From: Modicisalibacter xianhensis | GTDB taxonomy: Bacteria; Pseudomonadota; Gammaproteobacteria; Pseudomonadales; Halomonadaceae | Direction: 5' to 3' | DNA length: 64,000 nt | Assembly: GCF_900113605.1 (NCBI RefSeq) | Contig: NZ_FOPY01000011.1 | Span: forward strand, 78,051-142,050 | Part shown: positions 35,607 to 43,941 of the stretch, one piece after another | Position numbering within the stretch: the first letter of the stretch is position 1 | Layout of the letters: every line of letters begins with the position of its first letter | Made by a program: the position numbers and the translations under genes | The notes under the pieces: model-generated | Database searches by the model: none | The model's input: only the letters and a program-made list of their open reading frames with translations | Told to the model about the DNA's origin: nothing

Positions 35607-36548
35607 TCAGCCGACGCGATCACGCGGCACATGCCTGAGATGGCTCGCCGTCTGTCCGCCCGGCAGCGCCGCAATCAGATCGGCCGCCTCGAGCAGGCGC
35701 GGCAATGACACGCCGGTATGGACCTTTCCCCCATGCAACGCATAGAGCAAATCTTCAGTGGCGGTGTTGCCTGTCGCGCCGGGGGCGAAGGGACAGCCCC
35801 CCAGCCCCGCCGTGGCGGCATCGATCGCCGTCGCGCCATGATGGATGGCGAACAGGGCGTTGGCCACGCCCATGCCGTAGGTATCGTGACCGTGGAACGC
35901 CCACTTCAGCGACTCGTCGCCATGCTGCTCGCGTAGCCGCGTAAAATGTTCCGCCACCTGATAGGGCGTGGCCCGCCCGGTAGTGTCGCACAGCGCGACT
36001 TCCATCGAGACATTGCGCTGTGCATCCCGCGCCTTGCCGAGCACCGCATCGACCTGGTGCCAATCAATGGTGCCTTCATAAGGACAATCGAAGCTGGTGC
36101 CCAGGTCCAGGCGCAGGCAGACGGCATCCTGCAGGTCGCGCTCGTGCAGCAGTTCCACGATGGCGGCCAGACCGTCCAGCGACGCGTCGACACTCTGGCG
36201 CACGTTGCCCTGATTGTGGGATTCGGACACCGAGACCACATAGACCAGCTCGCGCAACCCACTGTCCAGGGCCAGTTGCGCGCCCTTCAGGTTGGGCACC
36301 AGCGCCGAGAAGCGCATGGCCGGGCGCCTGGTGAAGTGCGCCACGATGTCGCCGATATCGGCCATCTGCGGGATGGCCCGGGGGCTGACGAACGAGCCGA
36401 TTTCCAGGCGCGTGATGCCCGCCTCGATCAAGGCCTCGATGCAACGGATCTTGTCGGCGGTGGGCAAGGGTTCGCGAATCGACTGGAAGCCGTCGCGCGG
36501 CGCGACCTCGACGATATCCACGCGCGTCGGCGGGGTCAGGATGGTCAT
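35607..36548 (-). CDS. HMG-CoA-lyase-family enzyme
   Basis: A 313-residue TIM-barrel lyase. It has VEVAPRDGFQSI near the start, SVSESHNQGNVRQS, the CDTTGRATP motif, the metal-binding FHGHDTYGMGVAN (HxH) and the catalytic-cysteine loop GGCPFAPGATGNTATED. These are the marks of 3-hydroxy-3-methylglutaryl-CoA lyase relatives, which cleave a beta-hydroxyacyl-CoA to two smaller products. Its ATG overlaps the hydratase gene by 4 bp. In this operon it probably cleaves the CoA ester made by the CoA-transferase, for example HMG-CoA or citramalyl-CoA; the true substrate is not readable from sequence. Confidence 0.87.
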   Translation of the reverse strand: MTILTPPTRVDIVEVAPRDGFQSIREPLPTADKIRCIEALIEAGITRLEIGSFVSPRAIPQMADIGDIVAHFTRRPAMRFSALVPNLKGAQLALDSGLRELVYVVSVSESHNQGNVRQSVDASLDGLAAIVELLHERDLQDAVCLRLDLGTSFDCPYEGTIDWHQVDAVLGKARDAQRNVSMEVALCDTTGRATPYQVAEHFTRLREQHGDESLKWAFHGHDTYGMGVANALFAIHHGATAIDAATAGLGGCPFAPGATGNTATEDLLYALHGGKVHTGVSLPRLLEAADLIAALPGGQTASHLRHVPRDRVG

Positions 36549-38488
36549 GTGCGCCCCTCCCTGTTCAGCCAGTTGATGACCCCGCCCTGGGAAAGGATCG
36601 CCTGCTGCCGGGGGCTGAGCTCATGATGCAGGTAGAGCGTATCGGTATCGTTGAGCGTGGCAATGATCCGCTGGCCCGCCGCGAGCTGCTGACGCAGGCC
36701 GACGATATGCACACGGTCGCCCTGCTGCAGCCGGTCGAGGTCCGTCGGCTCCTCGAAGGTCAGCGGCAACACGCCAAAGCACGGCAGGTTCTGCCAGTGG
36801 ATACGCGCGATGCTCCTGGCGATGACCACCTGCAGCCCCAAAAAACGCGGCACGAGTGCGGCGTTCTCGCGGCTCGACCCCTGCCCGTAGTTGTCGCCGG
36901 CGATGATGACGTGCCCTGCATCGCCACGTTCCTTCGCCCGTTCTACATAACCGGGATCCACCGTCTCGAAGGTGAACTCGGCCGAGGCGTGGATATTGCT
37001 CCAGATCGGCAGCACCCGGGCACCTGCCGGCATGATGTCATCGGTGGAGATGTTGTCGCTGACCTTGAGCAGCACCGGAGCATCGATCGCCTCGGGCAGC
37101 GCCTCTAGCGCGGGCAACGGCGGGGTGTTGTCGGTGGCAAGCAGCGACACGCCACGCGCCTTCTCCGGCGGCAGGGGCGGCACGAACATCTGCTCGTTGG
37201 CGGTCATGTCTGCAGGCTCGCGCATCCGCGGATAGTCCATGTCCAGCGTGCGCGGATCGGTGATCACGCCATGCAGCGCCGAGGCGGCGGCGGTCTCCGG
37301 ACTGCACAGGAACACGCTGTCTTCACGCGTGCCGGAGCGCCCCGGAAAGTTGCGCGGCACGGTGCGCAGGCTGTTGCGCCCCGCCGCCGGTGCCTGCCCC
37401 ATGCCGATGCAGCCGTTGCAGCCCGGCTGGTGCAGGCGTGCCCCGGCCGCGACGAGCGACGACAGGTGGCCTTCGTCGATGAGCGCGGCGAGAATCTGGC
37501 GCGTCGAGGGATTGATGTCCAGCGAGACGCCGTTGGCGACGCTGCGTCCCTTGACGATCTCTGCGGCCACTGCGAAGTCGCGATAGCCCGGGTTGCCCGA
37601 GGAACCGATGTAGGCCTGATAGACCGGCTCGCCGGCGACCTCGCTGACCGGCACGACCTTGTCGGGGCTCGACGGCAGCGCGATCAACGGCTCGAGCTGC
37701 GCCAGGTCGATACGCTCGTCGATGTCATAACGGCAGCCCAGATCGGCGGCCAGCGGCGACCACTCGGCCTCGCGCCCGCGCGCCGCCATGAAGCGGCGAA
37801 TAACGTCGTCGCTGGGAAAAACGCTGGTGGTCGCGCCCATCTCGGTGCCCATGTTGGCCAGCACGTGGCGATCCATGGCATCGAGCCCGTCCAGGCCCGG
37901 GCCGTGATATTCGAGGATGCAGTTACGCGCCCCGGCCACGCCGTGACGACGCAGCAGCTCGAGAATAATGTCCTTGGCACTGACCCAGTCGGGCAACTGC
38001 CCCACCAGTTCCACGCCGATGATGCGGGGCATGGGCAGGTACAGTGGCTCGCCGGCCATGGCCATGGCCACCTCGATGCCGCCGGCGCCGATGGCCAGCA
38101 TACCCAGTGCCCCGGCGGCGGTGGTGTGGCTGTCGCAGCCCACCATGCTATCGCCCGGCTTGCCGAAGCGCTCCATGTGCACCGGATGGCTGATGCCATT
38201 GCCGGGACCGCTGTACCAGACACCGAGTCGCTCGCAGGCGCTCTTCAAAAACAGGTGGGCATCGGCGTTGATGTTGTTCTGCTGGATCAGGGTGTGGTCG
38301 ATGTACTGCACGCTGGGCGAGGTCTTGACCCGTTCGATACCCATGGCATCGAGTTCGAGCATGACCAGCGTGCCCAGGATGTCCTGCAGCAGGGCCTGAT
38401 CCATGCGCAGGGCGATCTCCTGGCCCGGCACCATTTCGCCCTCGACGAGGTGGGCAGCGATCAGCTTGTGACTGAGTGTCTCAGGCAT
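36545..38488 (-). CDS. Aconitase-family hydratase
   Basis: A 647-residue 4Fe-4S hydro-lyase with both aconitase parts in one chain. Cluster cysteines are in VGCDSHTTAAG and PGCNGCIGMGQA, and the swivel domain follows (ISTDDIMPAG, YGQGSSRENAALVPRFLGL). This short single-chain form is usually annotated as putative aconitate hydratase. It overlaps the dctQ-type gene by 8 bp and the lyase gene by 4 bp, so it is part of the TRAP/CoA-transferase operon. That context suggests it hydrates an unsaturated di- or tricarboxylate taken up by the transporter, and is not the housekeeping TCA aconitase. Confidence 0.85.
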   Translation of the reverse strand: MPETLSHKLIAAHLVEGEMVPGQEIALRMDQALLQDILGTLVMLELDAMGIERVKTSPSVQYIDHTLIQQNNINADAHLFLKSACERLGVWYSGPGNGISHPVHMERFGKPGDSMVGCDSHTTAAGALGMLAIGAGGIEVAMAMAGEPLYLPMPRIIGVELVGQLPDWVSAKDIILELLRRHGVAGARNCILEYHGPGLDGLDAMDRHVLANMGTEMGATTSVFPSDDVIRRFMAARGREAEWSPLAADLGCRYDIDERIDLAQLEPLIALPSSPDKVVPVSEVAGEPVYQAYIGSSGNPGYRDFAVAAEIVKGRSVANGVSLDINPSTRQILAALIDEGHLSSLVAAGARLHQPGCNGCIGMGQAPAAGRNSLRTVPRNFPGRSGTREDSVFLCSPETAAASALHGVITDPRTLDMDYPRMREPADMTANEQMFVPPLPPEKARGVSLLATDNTPPLPALEALPEAIDAPVLLKVSDNISTDDIMPAGARVLPIWSNIHASAEFTFETVDPGYVERAKERGDAGHVIIAGDNYGQGSSRENAALVPRFLGLQVVIARSIARIHWQNLPCFGVLPLTFEEPTDLDRLQQGDRVHIVGLRQQLAAGQRIIATLNDTDTLYLHHELSPRQQAILSQGGVINWLNREGRT

Positions 38489-39002
38489 GCGAGACCTCCT
38501 TGCCGTCGGCGGGATGGACGAGCCGATACGCCGCCTGGCAGGTTTCGATCAGAAATTGCAGGGCCAGCGCGCCGAATCCAATGGGCAGCAGCCCATAGGG
38601 ATAGACCATGGGCGTGCCGAAGGCGCTCGACACCCGTTCGCCATACTCCCAGGCCTGGAAAGTCATCAGCCCGCCGCGCCAGACCAGGATGGTGCAAAAC
38701 AGCATGCCGATCAGGCCGGTCAGCAGGGCGATCAAGGCCTTGGCCCGCACTGGCAGCTTGTCGATGAAGAAGGTGATGCGGATATGCGCGTCGTGGCGCT
38801 GCGCTTCGGCCGCGCCGATCACGGCCAGGTAAACCAGCAGGAAGGAGTTGATTTCCAGGCTCCAGCTGGTCGGCGCGGCAAAGAAGTAGCGCATGATGGC
38901 GTCGTAGCAGATGGTCAGCATCATGAATGCCAGCACCGCCATCGACGTCCAGCGCAGGACGGCCAGCAGGCCGTCCCATCCACGCAAGGCTGGCTTGAGC
39001 AT
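38481..39002 (-). CDS. dctQ: TRAP transporter small permease (DctQ type)
   Basis: A 173-residue membrane protein with four hydrophobic segments (about residues 17-37, 52-72, 90-110 and 130-152) and the DctQ motif WSLEINSFLLVYLAVIGAAEAQRHDAHI. It is the small membrane subunit of a TRAP importer. I start at ATG 39002; a GTG at 39011, only 2 bp after the dctP stop, would add three residues. Partner genes are dctP (39014) and dctM (40118). Confidence 0.88.
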   Translation of the reverse strand: MLKPALRGWDGLLAVLRWTSMAVLAFMMLTICYDAIMRYFFAAPTSWSLEINSFLLVYLAVIGAAEAQRHDAHIRITFFIDKLPVRAKALIALLTGLIGMLFCTILVWRGGLMTFQAWEYGERVSSAFGTPMVYPYGLLPIGFGALALQFLIETCQAAYRLVHPADGKEVSHA

Positions 39003-39013
39003 GACGGCCACCC

Positions 39014-40060
39014 CTACGCCTGGCCGAGCGCCAGCGCGATGGCGCGCTCGCCGACGTCCTGCCCCACCTGTTCCTTCCAGTGGTTCCAGACGTCATGCGT
39101 GCTTTCGTTGAACGCTGCCAGGTCCTCCTCGCTGGGCTCGACGACCTTGACTCCGGCCTCCTGCACGGCCGGCCAGTATTTCTCCGGATAGACCACGTCA
39201 TTGCAGTGGCTGGCGAAGTTGTCGCTGTACCACTGGCTGGCCCCCTGCAGGATCTCCTTCGCCCCGTCGTCGAGCGAGTCCCAGCGCGAACGCAGCATGA
39301 ACGGCGCGACGGTAAACGCCGTCAGCGGCAGTTCGTAGCAGGTACCGAGCTGCTCATGGAGGCTACGCCCGTAGACGGTGGAAATGTTGGCCACCGCCGC
39401 ATCCACCGTACCGCGCTGAAGCGCCAGGTAGGTCTCGGAAGAGGGAATGCGTACCGCGGCGATATTGTAGGGCTCCAGCGCCTTGGTGGCCTCGAAGCTG
39501 ACAATGCGCACCTTCTTGCCGCGCAGCGCTTCCAGCGAGGTGATCGGGCTAGCCTGGGTGCTCCAGATGTATTCGGGCTCGAGGATGCCGCCGCCCGACG
39601 ACAGCATATAGAGGTTGTCCTTGGCCAGTTCCTCGTTGATCAGCTGAAACAACGGGCTGCCCTGGGCCAGGCGTTCGGGATTTCGGTAGAGCTCGCCCAC
39701 CACGCCGGGCAGTCCGGTGATACCCAGGATCGGCAGCGAACGGGTGATGTACGAGGTGGTGTGGAACATGAAATCGATACTGCCGGCACGCAGCGCCGGC
39801 AGCTGCTCGTCGGCCTTGAGTAACTGGCCGGAATGATAGAAATCGACGCCCAGCGCCTCGCCGCCGTTCTGCTTGAGATAATCGACGAAGCCGTTGGAAC
39901 CGTAGCTCAATGCCTCGTAGGAAGGCGTGATGTAGGTCACGCCGGTCAGGGTGGTGGCGGCCATGGCCGGTCGCGAGAACAGGCTTTGGCTGCCGAACAG
40001 GGTCGCGCCGGCAGTGGCGAAGGTACCGTACTTGAGCAGTTCACGACGGGTGACTGGCAT
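39014..40060 (-). CDS. dctP: TRAP transporter substrate-binding protein (DctP type)
   Basis: A 348-residue periplasmic protein with a Tat-like signal (PVTRRELLKYGTFATAG, cleavage near AMAAT), which suggests folded export. The mature part has DctP-family features, including EALRGKKVRI and YLALQRGTVDAAVANISTVYG; the arginine that normally clamps the ligand carboxylate is probably in KKVRI. It delivers a carboxylate to DctQM. It lies within the operon with the CoA-transferase, hydratase and lyase, so its ligand is probably the substrate of those enzymes. Confidence 0.9.
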   Translation of the reverse strand: MPVTRRELLKYGTFATAGATLFGSQSLFSRPAMAATTLTGVTYITPSYEALSYGSNGFVDYLKQNGGEALGVDFYHSGQLLKADEQLPALRAGSIDFMFHTTSYITRSLPILGITGLPGVVGELYRNPERLAQGSPLFQLINEELAKDNLYMLSSGGGILEPEYIWSTQASPITSLEALRGKKVRIVSFEATKALEPYNIAAVRIPSSETYLALQRGTVDAAVANISTVYGRSLHEQLGTCYELPLTAFTVAPFMLRSRWDSLDDGAKEILQGASQWYSDNFASHCNDVVYPEKYWPAVQEAGVKVVEPSEEDLAAFNESTHDVWNHWKEQVGQDVGERAIALALGQA

Positions 40061-40117
40061 GGTGATTCTCCTTGGCTTGTTATTGTGAGGACTAACACAT
40101 ATTGCGGGTTTGCCTGC

Positions 40118-41410
40118 CTACATCAGGCTCGGCAACCAGAGGCTGAGACTGGGGAACAGCACGAACAGCATCAGCACCAGGAACTGCACCGCCACGAAAG
40201 GCAGCGCGCTACGGATGATTTCCTCGATCGACAGCTCGGGACACACCCCGCGCAGGGCATACAGGTTGAGTCCCACCGGCGGCGTGACCACGGCAATCTC
40301 GAGGTTGAGCACCAGCACGATGCCGAACCACAGCGGGTCGTAGCCCAGCGCCTGGATCAACGGCAGCAGTACCGGCGTGGTGACCACGATCAGCGACACT
40401 GCGTCGACGATCATGCCAAGCAGCACCAGTAGCACCATCACGGCAAGCAGGATGGCCCATGGCGGCAGCGCACTCGCGGTCAGCATCTCGGTCAGGATCT
40501 GCGGCACCCGCACCAGGTTGAGATAATCACCGAAGATCTTGGCGCAGCCGATGATCAGCAGGATGGCACCACTGATGCGAACCGTGGCGCCAAGGATCTC
40601 GAGCAGCCTGCGCCACGACAGCGAGCGGAACACGACGGTGGCGATCAGAAACGCCCCCAGCGCACCGATACCCGCGGCCTCGCTCGGCGTGGCTAGCCCC
40701 GAGTAGATCGAGCCGAGCACGGCGACCACCAGCAGTGCGGCGTGCCAGATGTTGGCCAAGCTGCGAAAGCGCTCGCCCCAGCCGAAGGACTCGCTGGCCC
40801 GTGGCGCCTCGCCGGGGTGAACCCTTACCCGCAGGTAGATGTACAGCGACAGCGCCAGGGCGAGCACGATGCCCGGCACAATGCCGCCAATGAACAGGTC
40901 GGCCACCGACACGCTGGATACCGCGCCGTAAATGATGAACGGCACGCTGGGCGGAATCAGCATCGCCAGCGCCCCGGCACTGACCACCGAGCCGGCCGCC
41001 AGCGAGCGGCTATAGCCGCGCTCGAGCATCTGCGGCACGGCAATCGAGCCAACGGCGGCGACCCCGGCCAGGCTTACCCCCGACACTGCCCCGAACATCG
41101 CCGAGGCGCCCACCGAGGAGATCGCCAGGCTGCCGCGCAACCAGTTGAGCCAGCGCACGGCGGCCTGGAACAGACTGGCGCCCACTGGCGTCGCGCCGAG
41201 GAAATTGCCCATCAGCACGAACAGCGGCAAGGCGATCAGCTCGAAGCTGTTGAGCTGCCCGAACAGCGACGAGGGCGCGAAGAAGAACGCCAGCGACCCC
41301 TTGGCCAGGTACAGCCCCACCAGCCCGGAGAAGCCCAGGGCCAGGAAGATGGGCATACCCAGGCCAATCAGGGCCACCAACGCCAGCAGGACGATGACGG
41401 TATCGTTCAT
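40118..41410 (-). CDS. dctM: TRAP transporter large permease (DctM type)
   Basis: A 430-residue protein with about twelve transmembrane helices and DctM hallmarks: the PIFLALGFSGLVGLY start, ALPLFVLMGNFL, SGVSLAGVAAVGSIAVPQM, and LIPPSVPFIIYGAVSSVSVADLF. It is the large membrane subunit that moves substrate with Na+ or H+. It lies 57 bp upstream of dctP and 13 bp downstream of the CoA-transferase gene. Confidence 0.92.
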   Translation of the reverse strand: MNDTVIVLLALVALIGLGMPIFLALGFSGLVGLYLAKGSLAFFFAPSSLFGQLNSFELIALPLFVLMGNFLGATPVGASLFQAAVRWLNWLRGSLAISSVGASAMFGAVSGVSLAGVAAVGSIAVPQMLERGYSRSLAAGSVVSAGALAMLIPPSVPFIIYGAVSSVSVADLFIGGIVPGIVLALALSLYIYLRVRVHPGEAPRASESFGWGERFRSLANIWHAALLVVAVLGSIYSGLATPSEAAGIGALGAFLIATVVFRSLSWRRLLEILGATVRISGAILLIIGCAKIFGDYLNLVRVPQILTEMLTASALPPWAILLAVMVLLVLLGMIVDAVSLIVVTTPVLLPLIQALGYDPLWFGIVLVLNLEIAVVTPPVGLNLYALRGVCPELSIEEIIRSALPFVAVQFLVLMLFVLFPSLSLWLPSLM

Positions 41411-41423
41411 GATCGCGCTCCGT

Positions 41424-42623
41424 TCAGATCACGCCGCTGTCGTGCAGGGCGTCGATTCCGGCATCATCCAGCGCCAGCCACTCTTTGAGCACGGCCTCGG
41501 TGTGCTCTCCCAGGGCCGGCCCGACATGCCGCACGCGCCCGGGGGTGGCCGACAGGCGCGGGAAGACGTTCTGCATCGGGAGTGGCTGGCCTTGGCGATC
41601 GGCGACCTCGACGATGGACTCGCGGGCATTGAAGTGCGGGTCGTCAAGCATTTCCGGGGCGCGGTAGACCAACCCGGCAGGCACGCCGGCCTCGGCCAGC
41701 CAGGCGACGATGTCGTCGGCGTCGTGCTGGCGGGTCCAGCCAGCCACCACATCATCGATGGCCTGCTGGTGCTCGCCGCGTGCGCGATGGGAAGCATAGT
41801 CCGGATGGTCGGCCAGGGTGGGCTGGCCCATCACCTCGCACAGGCGGCGGAACACCGTGTCCTGGTTGGCGCCGATGATCACGTCGCGCCCGTCGCGCGC
41901 CGGATAGGCATTGGAGGGGGCGATCTTGGGCAGGAAACTGCCGCTGCGCTCACGAATCTTGCCGGTACGGGCGTACTCGGGAACCAGGCTTTCCATCATG
42001 CCCAGTACCGATTCGAAGATGGCGCTGTCGACCACTTGCCCACGCCCGGTACGCTCGCGCTGGTGCAGGGCGACCAGCGCGCCGAGCGCGCCATGCACCC
42101 CGGCCAGGGTATCGCCCAGCGATATCCCCACACGCACGGGCGCGCGGTCGGGATAGCCACTGATGTAGCGCAGCCCGCCCATCGCCTCGCACACGGAGGC
42201 GAACCCGGCCCGTGTCGCATAGGGGCCATCCTGGCCGAAGCCGGTCACGCGGACCATGATCAGGCCGGGATTGCGGCGGGCCAGGTCGTCGTAGCCGAGC
42301 CCCCATTTCTCCATGGTGCCGGGCCGAAAGTTCTCGATGAGGATATCGGCTTCGGCGGCCAGCTCGCGCAGAATCTCCTGGCCGCGCGGCTGGCGCAGGT
42401 CGAGGGTCAGCGACTTCTTGTTGCGACCGATGACATTCCACCACAGCGGTTCGCCATTGGCGTCGGCCTCGCCCCACTGGCGCATGGCATCGCCCTTGCC
42501 GGGAGGCTCGATCTTGATCACGTCGGCGCCGAAGTCGGCCAGCACCTGGCCACAGTAGGGGCCGGCGATCAACTGCCCGAGCTCGAGCACCTTGAGGTCG
42601 GAGAGTGGCGTGTCGGGGAGCAT
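41424..42623 (-). CDS. Class III CoA-transferase (CaiB/BaiF family)
   Basis: A 399-residue CoA-transferase. The start LKVLELGQLIAGPYCGQVLADFGADVIKIEPP and the segment TLDLRQPRGQEILREL are diagnostic of the family. Such enzymes move CoA from a donor (often succinyl-CoA) to a carboxylate. In formyl-CoA transferase the catalytic Asp lies in a GPYA...GYD stretch; here the equivalent bases encode GPYATRAGFASV with Ala142 at the Asp position, a feature I believe recurs in some subgroups but cannot verify. It starts at ATG 42623; upstream in-frame sequence overlaps the regulator gene. It is the first enzyme gene of the operon. Confidence 0.85.
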   Translation of the reverse strand: MLPDTPLSDLKVLELGQLIAGPYCGQVLADFGADVIKIEPPGKGDAMRQWGEADANGEPLWWNVIGRNKKSLTLDLRQPRGQEILRELAAEADILIENFRPGTMEKWGLGYDDLARRNPGLIMVRVTGFGQDGPYATRAGFASVCEAMGGLRYISGYPDRAPVRVGISLGDTLAGVHGALGALVALHQRERTGRGQVVDSAIFESVLGMMESLVPEYARTGKIRERSGSFLPKIAPSNAYPARDGRDVIIGANQDTVFRRLCEVMGQPTLADHPDYASHRARGEHQQAIDDVVAGWTRQHDADDIVAWLAEAGVPAGLVYRAPEMLDDPHFNARESIVEVADRQGQPLPMQNVFPRLSATPGRVRHVGPALGEHTEAVLKEWLALDDAGIDALHDSGVI

Positions 42624-42657
42624 TGTTGTTGTAGCCCTCGTATTTCGTTTGTCGTTC

Positions 42658-42676
42658 GGGAGGCGTTCAGCCTCCC
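42658..42676. terminator. Hairpin at the end of the GntR gene
   Basis: GGGAGGC (42658-42664) and GCCTCCC (42670-42676) form a 7-bp stem whose 5-nt loop contains the GntR stop codon (42667-42669). No T-run follows, so it may slow rather than end transcription into the CoA-transferase gene. Confidence 0.35.
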
Positions 42677-43341
42677 CCGGCATCCTCGAATTGCAGATGC
42701 AGGTCGCGTGCCGCCAGCAGGTGGGCACGCATCACGTTCTCGGCCCACTGGGCGTTGCCCGACTCGATGGCGACCAGCATCTCGCGATGATGGCGCATGC
42801 TGCGCAGCAAATGGTCGTGCTGGTATTTCTGCAGGTTGCGCCGCGTTACCGAGGTGCGCACCACCATGTCGAGTACCATGGCCAGGCGCTGGCTGCCCGA
42901 GGCGCGGATCAGCTCGCGATGGAACTCGTGATTGAGGGCTGCGATCTCGTTGCGGGCCGAATCGCTGGCCTGCTCGGCCAGCAGTTCCATGCGCTTGGCC
43001 AGTTGCTGCAGCTGCTTCAACTGGGCCGGCTGGATATGCTGCGTGGCACGATGTATGGCGAGCGGCTCGAGCAGCAGGCGGATCTCGAAGACTTCCTGGG
43101 CATCCTGTTCGGTCCAGGCCGTGACGCGGGCCCCGTGGTGGGGAATGGCCTCCAGCCAGCCTTCCGAGACCAGCTCGCGCAATGCCTCGCGTACCGGTGT
43201 GCGACTGACCTCGAGCTCCTTGGCCACGCTGGTTTCGCGCACGTACTCGTGGGGCTGGTAGCTGCCATCGAGGATGCGACGTTTGATCGCCTCGTAAACC
43301 TGCGCCACCGCCGTAGGATAGGAAGTCTGTTTCGTCGTCAC
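42667..43341 (-). CDS. GntR-family regulator (FadR subfamily, FCD domain)
   Basis: A 224-residue regulator with an N-terminal winged helix-turn-helix (YEAIKRRILDGSYQPHEYV, VAKELEVSRTPVREALRELVSEGWL) and a helical FCD ligand-binding domain with probable metal-binding histidines (ALNHEFHREL, MRHHREML). It probably senses an acid from the downstream pathway and controls the operon. I start at GTG 43341, with AGGGA 6 nt upstream, because the ATG at 43357-43359 lacks a ribosome site and lies within a candidate operator. Twin TTGyATrCAA sites lie upstream. Confidence 0.88.
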   Translation of the reverse strand: MTTKQTSYPTAVAQVYEAIKRRILDGSYQPHEYVRETSVAKELEVSRTPVREALRELVSEGWLEAIPHHGARVTAWTEQDAQEVFEIRLLLEPLAIHRATQHIQPAQLKQLQQLAKRMELLAEQASDSARNEIAALNHEFHRELIRASGSQRLAMVLDMVVRTSVTRRNLQKYQHDHLLRSMRHHREMLVAIESGNAQWAENVMRAHLLAARDLHLQFEDAGGG

Positions 43342-43353
43342 GGGCCATCCCTG

Positions 43354-43426
43354 TTGCATACAACTTAAGCGTAGATACCCCTGAATCAGGGTGCGTATTG
43401 CGCTTTGGTCGTAAGATTGTATGCAA
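43354..43426. promoter_or_regulatory. Two GntR-type operators, TTGCATACAA and TTGTATGCAA
   Basis: TTGCATACAA at 43354-43363 and its exact reverse complement TTGTATGCAA at 43417-43426 are each nearly palindromic and centred 63 bp apart, about six helical turns. The form (TTG-N4-CAA) resembles FadR-subfamily GntR operators. They lie just upstream of the GntR gene, between it and the divergent sirB2-like gene, and suggest autoregulation, possibly by looping. Confidence 0.6.
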
Positions 43427-43493
43427 CTCTTGCGGGCTACAACGGTTCGCGCCCGTGCGCCTCACGTGTCACGGCAAGCTCAAGGAAAACCGC

Positions 43494-43883
43494 GTGGATT
43501 ATTTTCTCGTCAAGCACATACACATGACCGCCGCAGGCCTGAGCCTGGCATTGTTCAGCCTGCGGGCCTGGTGGTCGGTACGCGAATCGCCGCAACTGCA
43601 GCGGCGCTGGGTGAAGGTGCTGCCGCACCTGATCGATACGGTACTGCTGGCGGCGGGCGTCACCTTGATGGTCATGTTGCGTGCCTGGCCTACGCAGCAT
43701 CCCTGGCTGGCGGCCAAGCTGGTGGGCCTGGTGGCCTACATCGTCATCGGCACGCTGGCGATCAAGCGCGGCCGGACACCGACGATCCGCGCCGTGGCTT
43801 CATTCGCTGCCATCGCCATCTTCGTCTATATCGCCGGGGCGGCCCTGTCACACCACCCCTGGTCGTGGCTGGCACGCTTGTAG
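43494..43883 (+). CDS. SirB2-family membrane protein
   Basis: A 129-residue protein with four hydrophobic segments. The start VDYFLVKHIHMTAAGLSLALFSLRAWW and the LPHLIDTVLLAAGVTLM segment are those of the SirB2/YchQ family. Its function is unknown; the name comes from an old report on invasion gene expression. I start at GTG 43494 with AGGAAAA about 8 nt upstream. The longer frame is not family-like. Confidence 0.78.
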   Translation: MDYFLVKHIHMTAAGLSLALFSLRAWWSVRESPQLQRRWVKVLPHLIDTVLLAAGVTLMVMLRAWPTQHPWLAAKLVGLVAYIVIGTLAIKRGRTPTIRAVASFAAIAIFVYIAGAALSHHPWSWLARL

Positions 43884-43890
43884 GAAAGTA

Positions 43891-43915
43891 CTGCCCGCCG
43901 TCATGCGGCGGGCAG
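43891..43915. terminator. Hairpin between sirB2-like gene and cysK
   Basis: CTGCCCGCCG (43891-43900) and CGGCGGGCAG (43906-43915) form a perfect 10-bp stem with a 5-nt loop between two convergent gene ends. On the minus strand TACTTTC follows, so it most likely terminates cysK and may act in both directions. Confidence 0.65.
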
Positions 43916-43941
43916 GGGAGAGTGGACGTCAGGTGGTGGGC

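Noticed and set aside
36545..38488. Housekeeping TCA-cycle aconitase
   Set aside because: The length is that of the short single-chain form and it is translationally coupled to a transporter and a lyase gene, which favours a catabolic role. This rests on context only.
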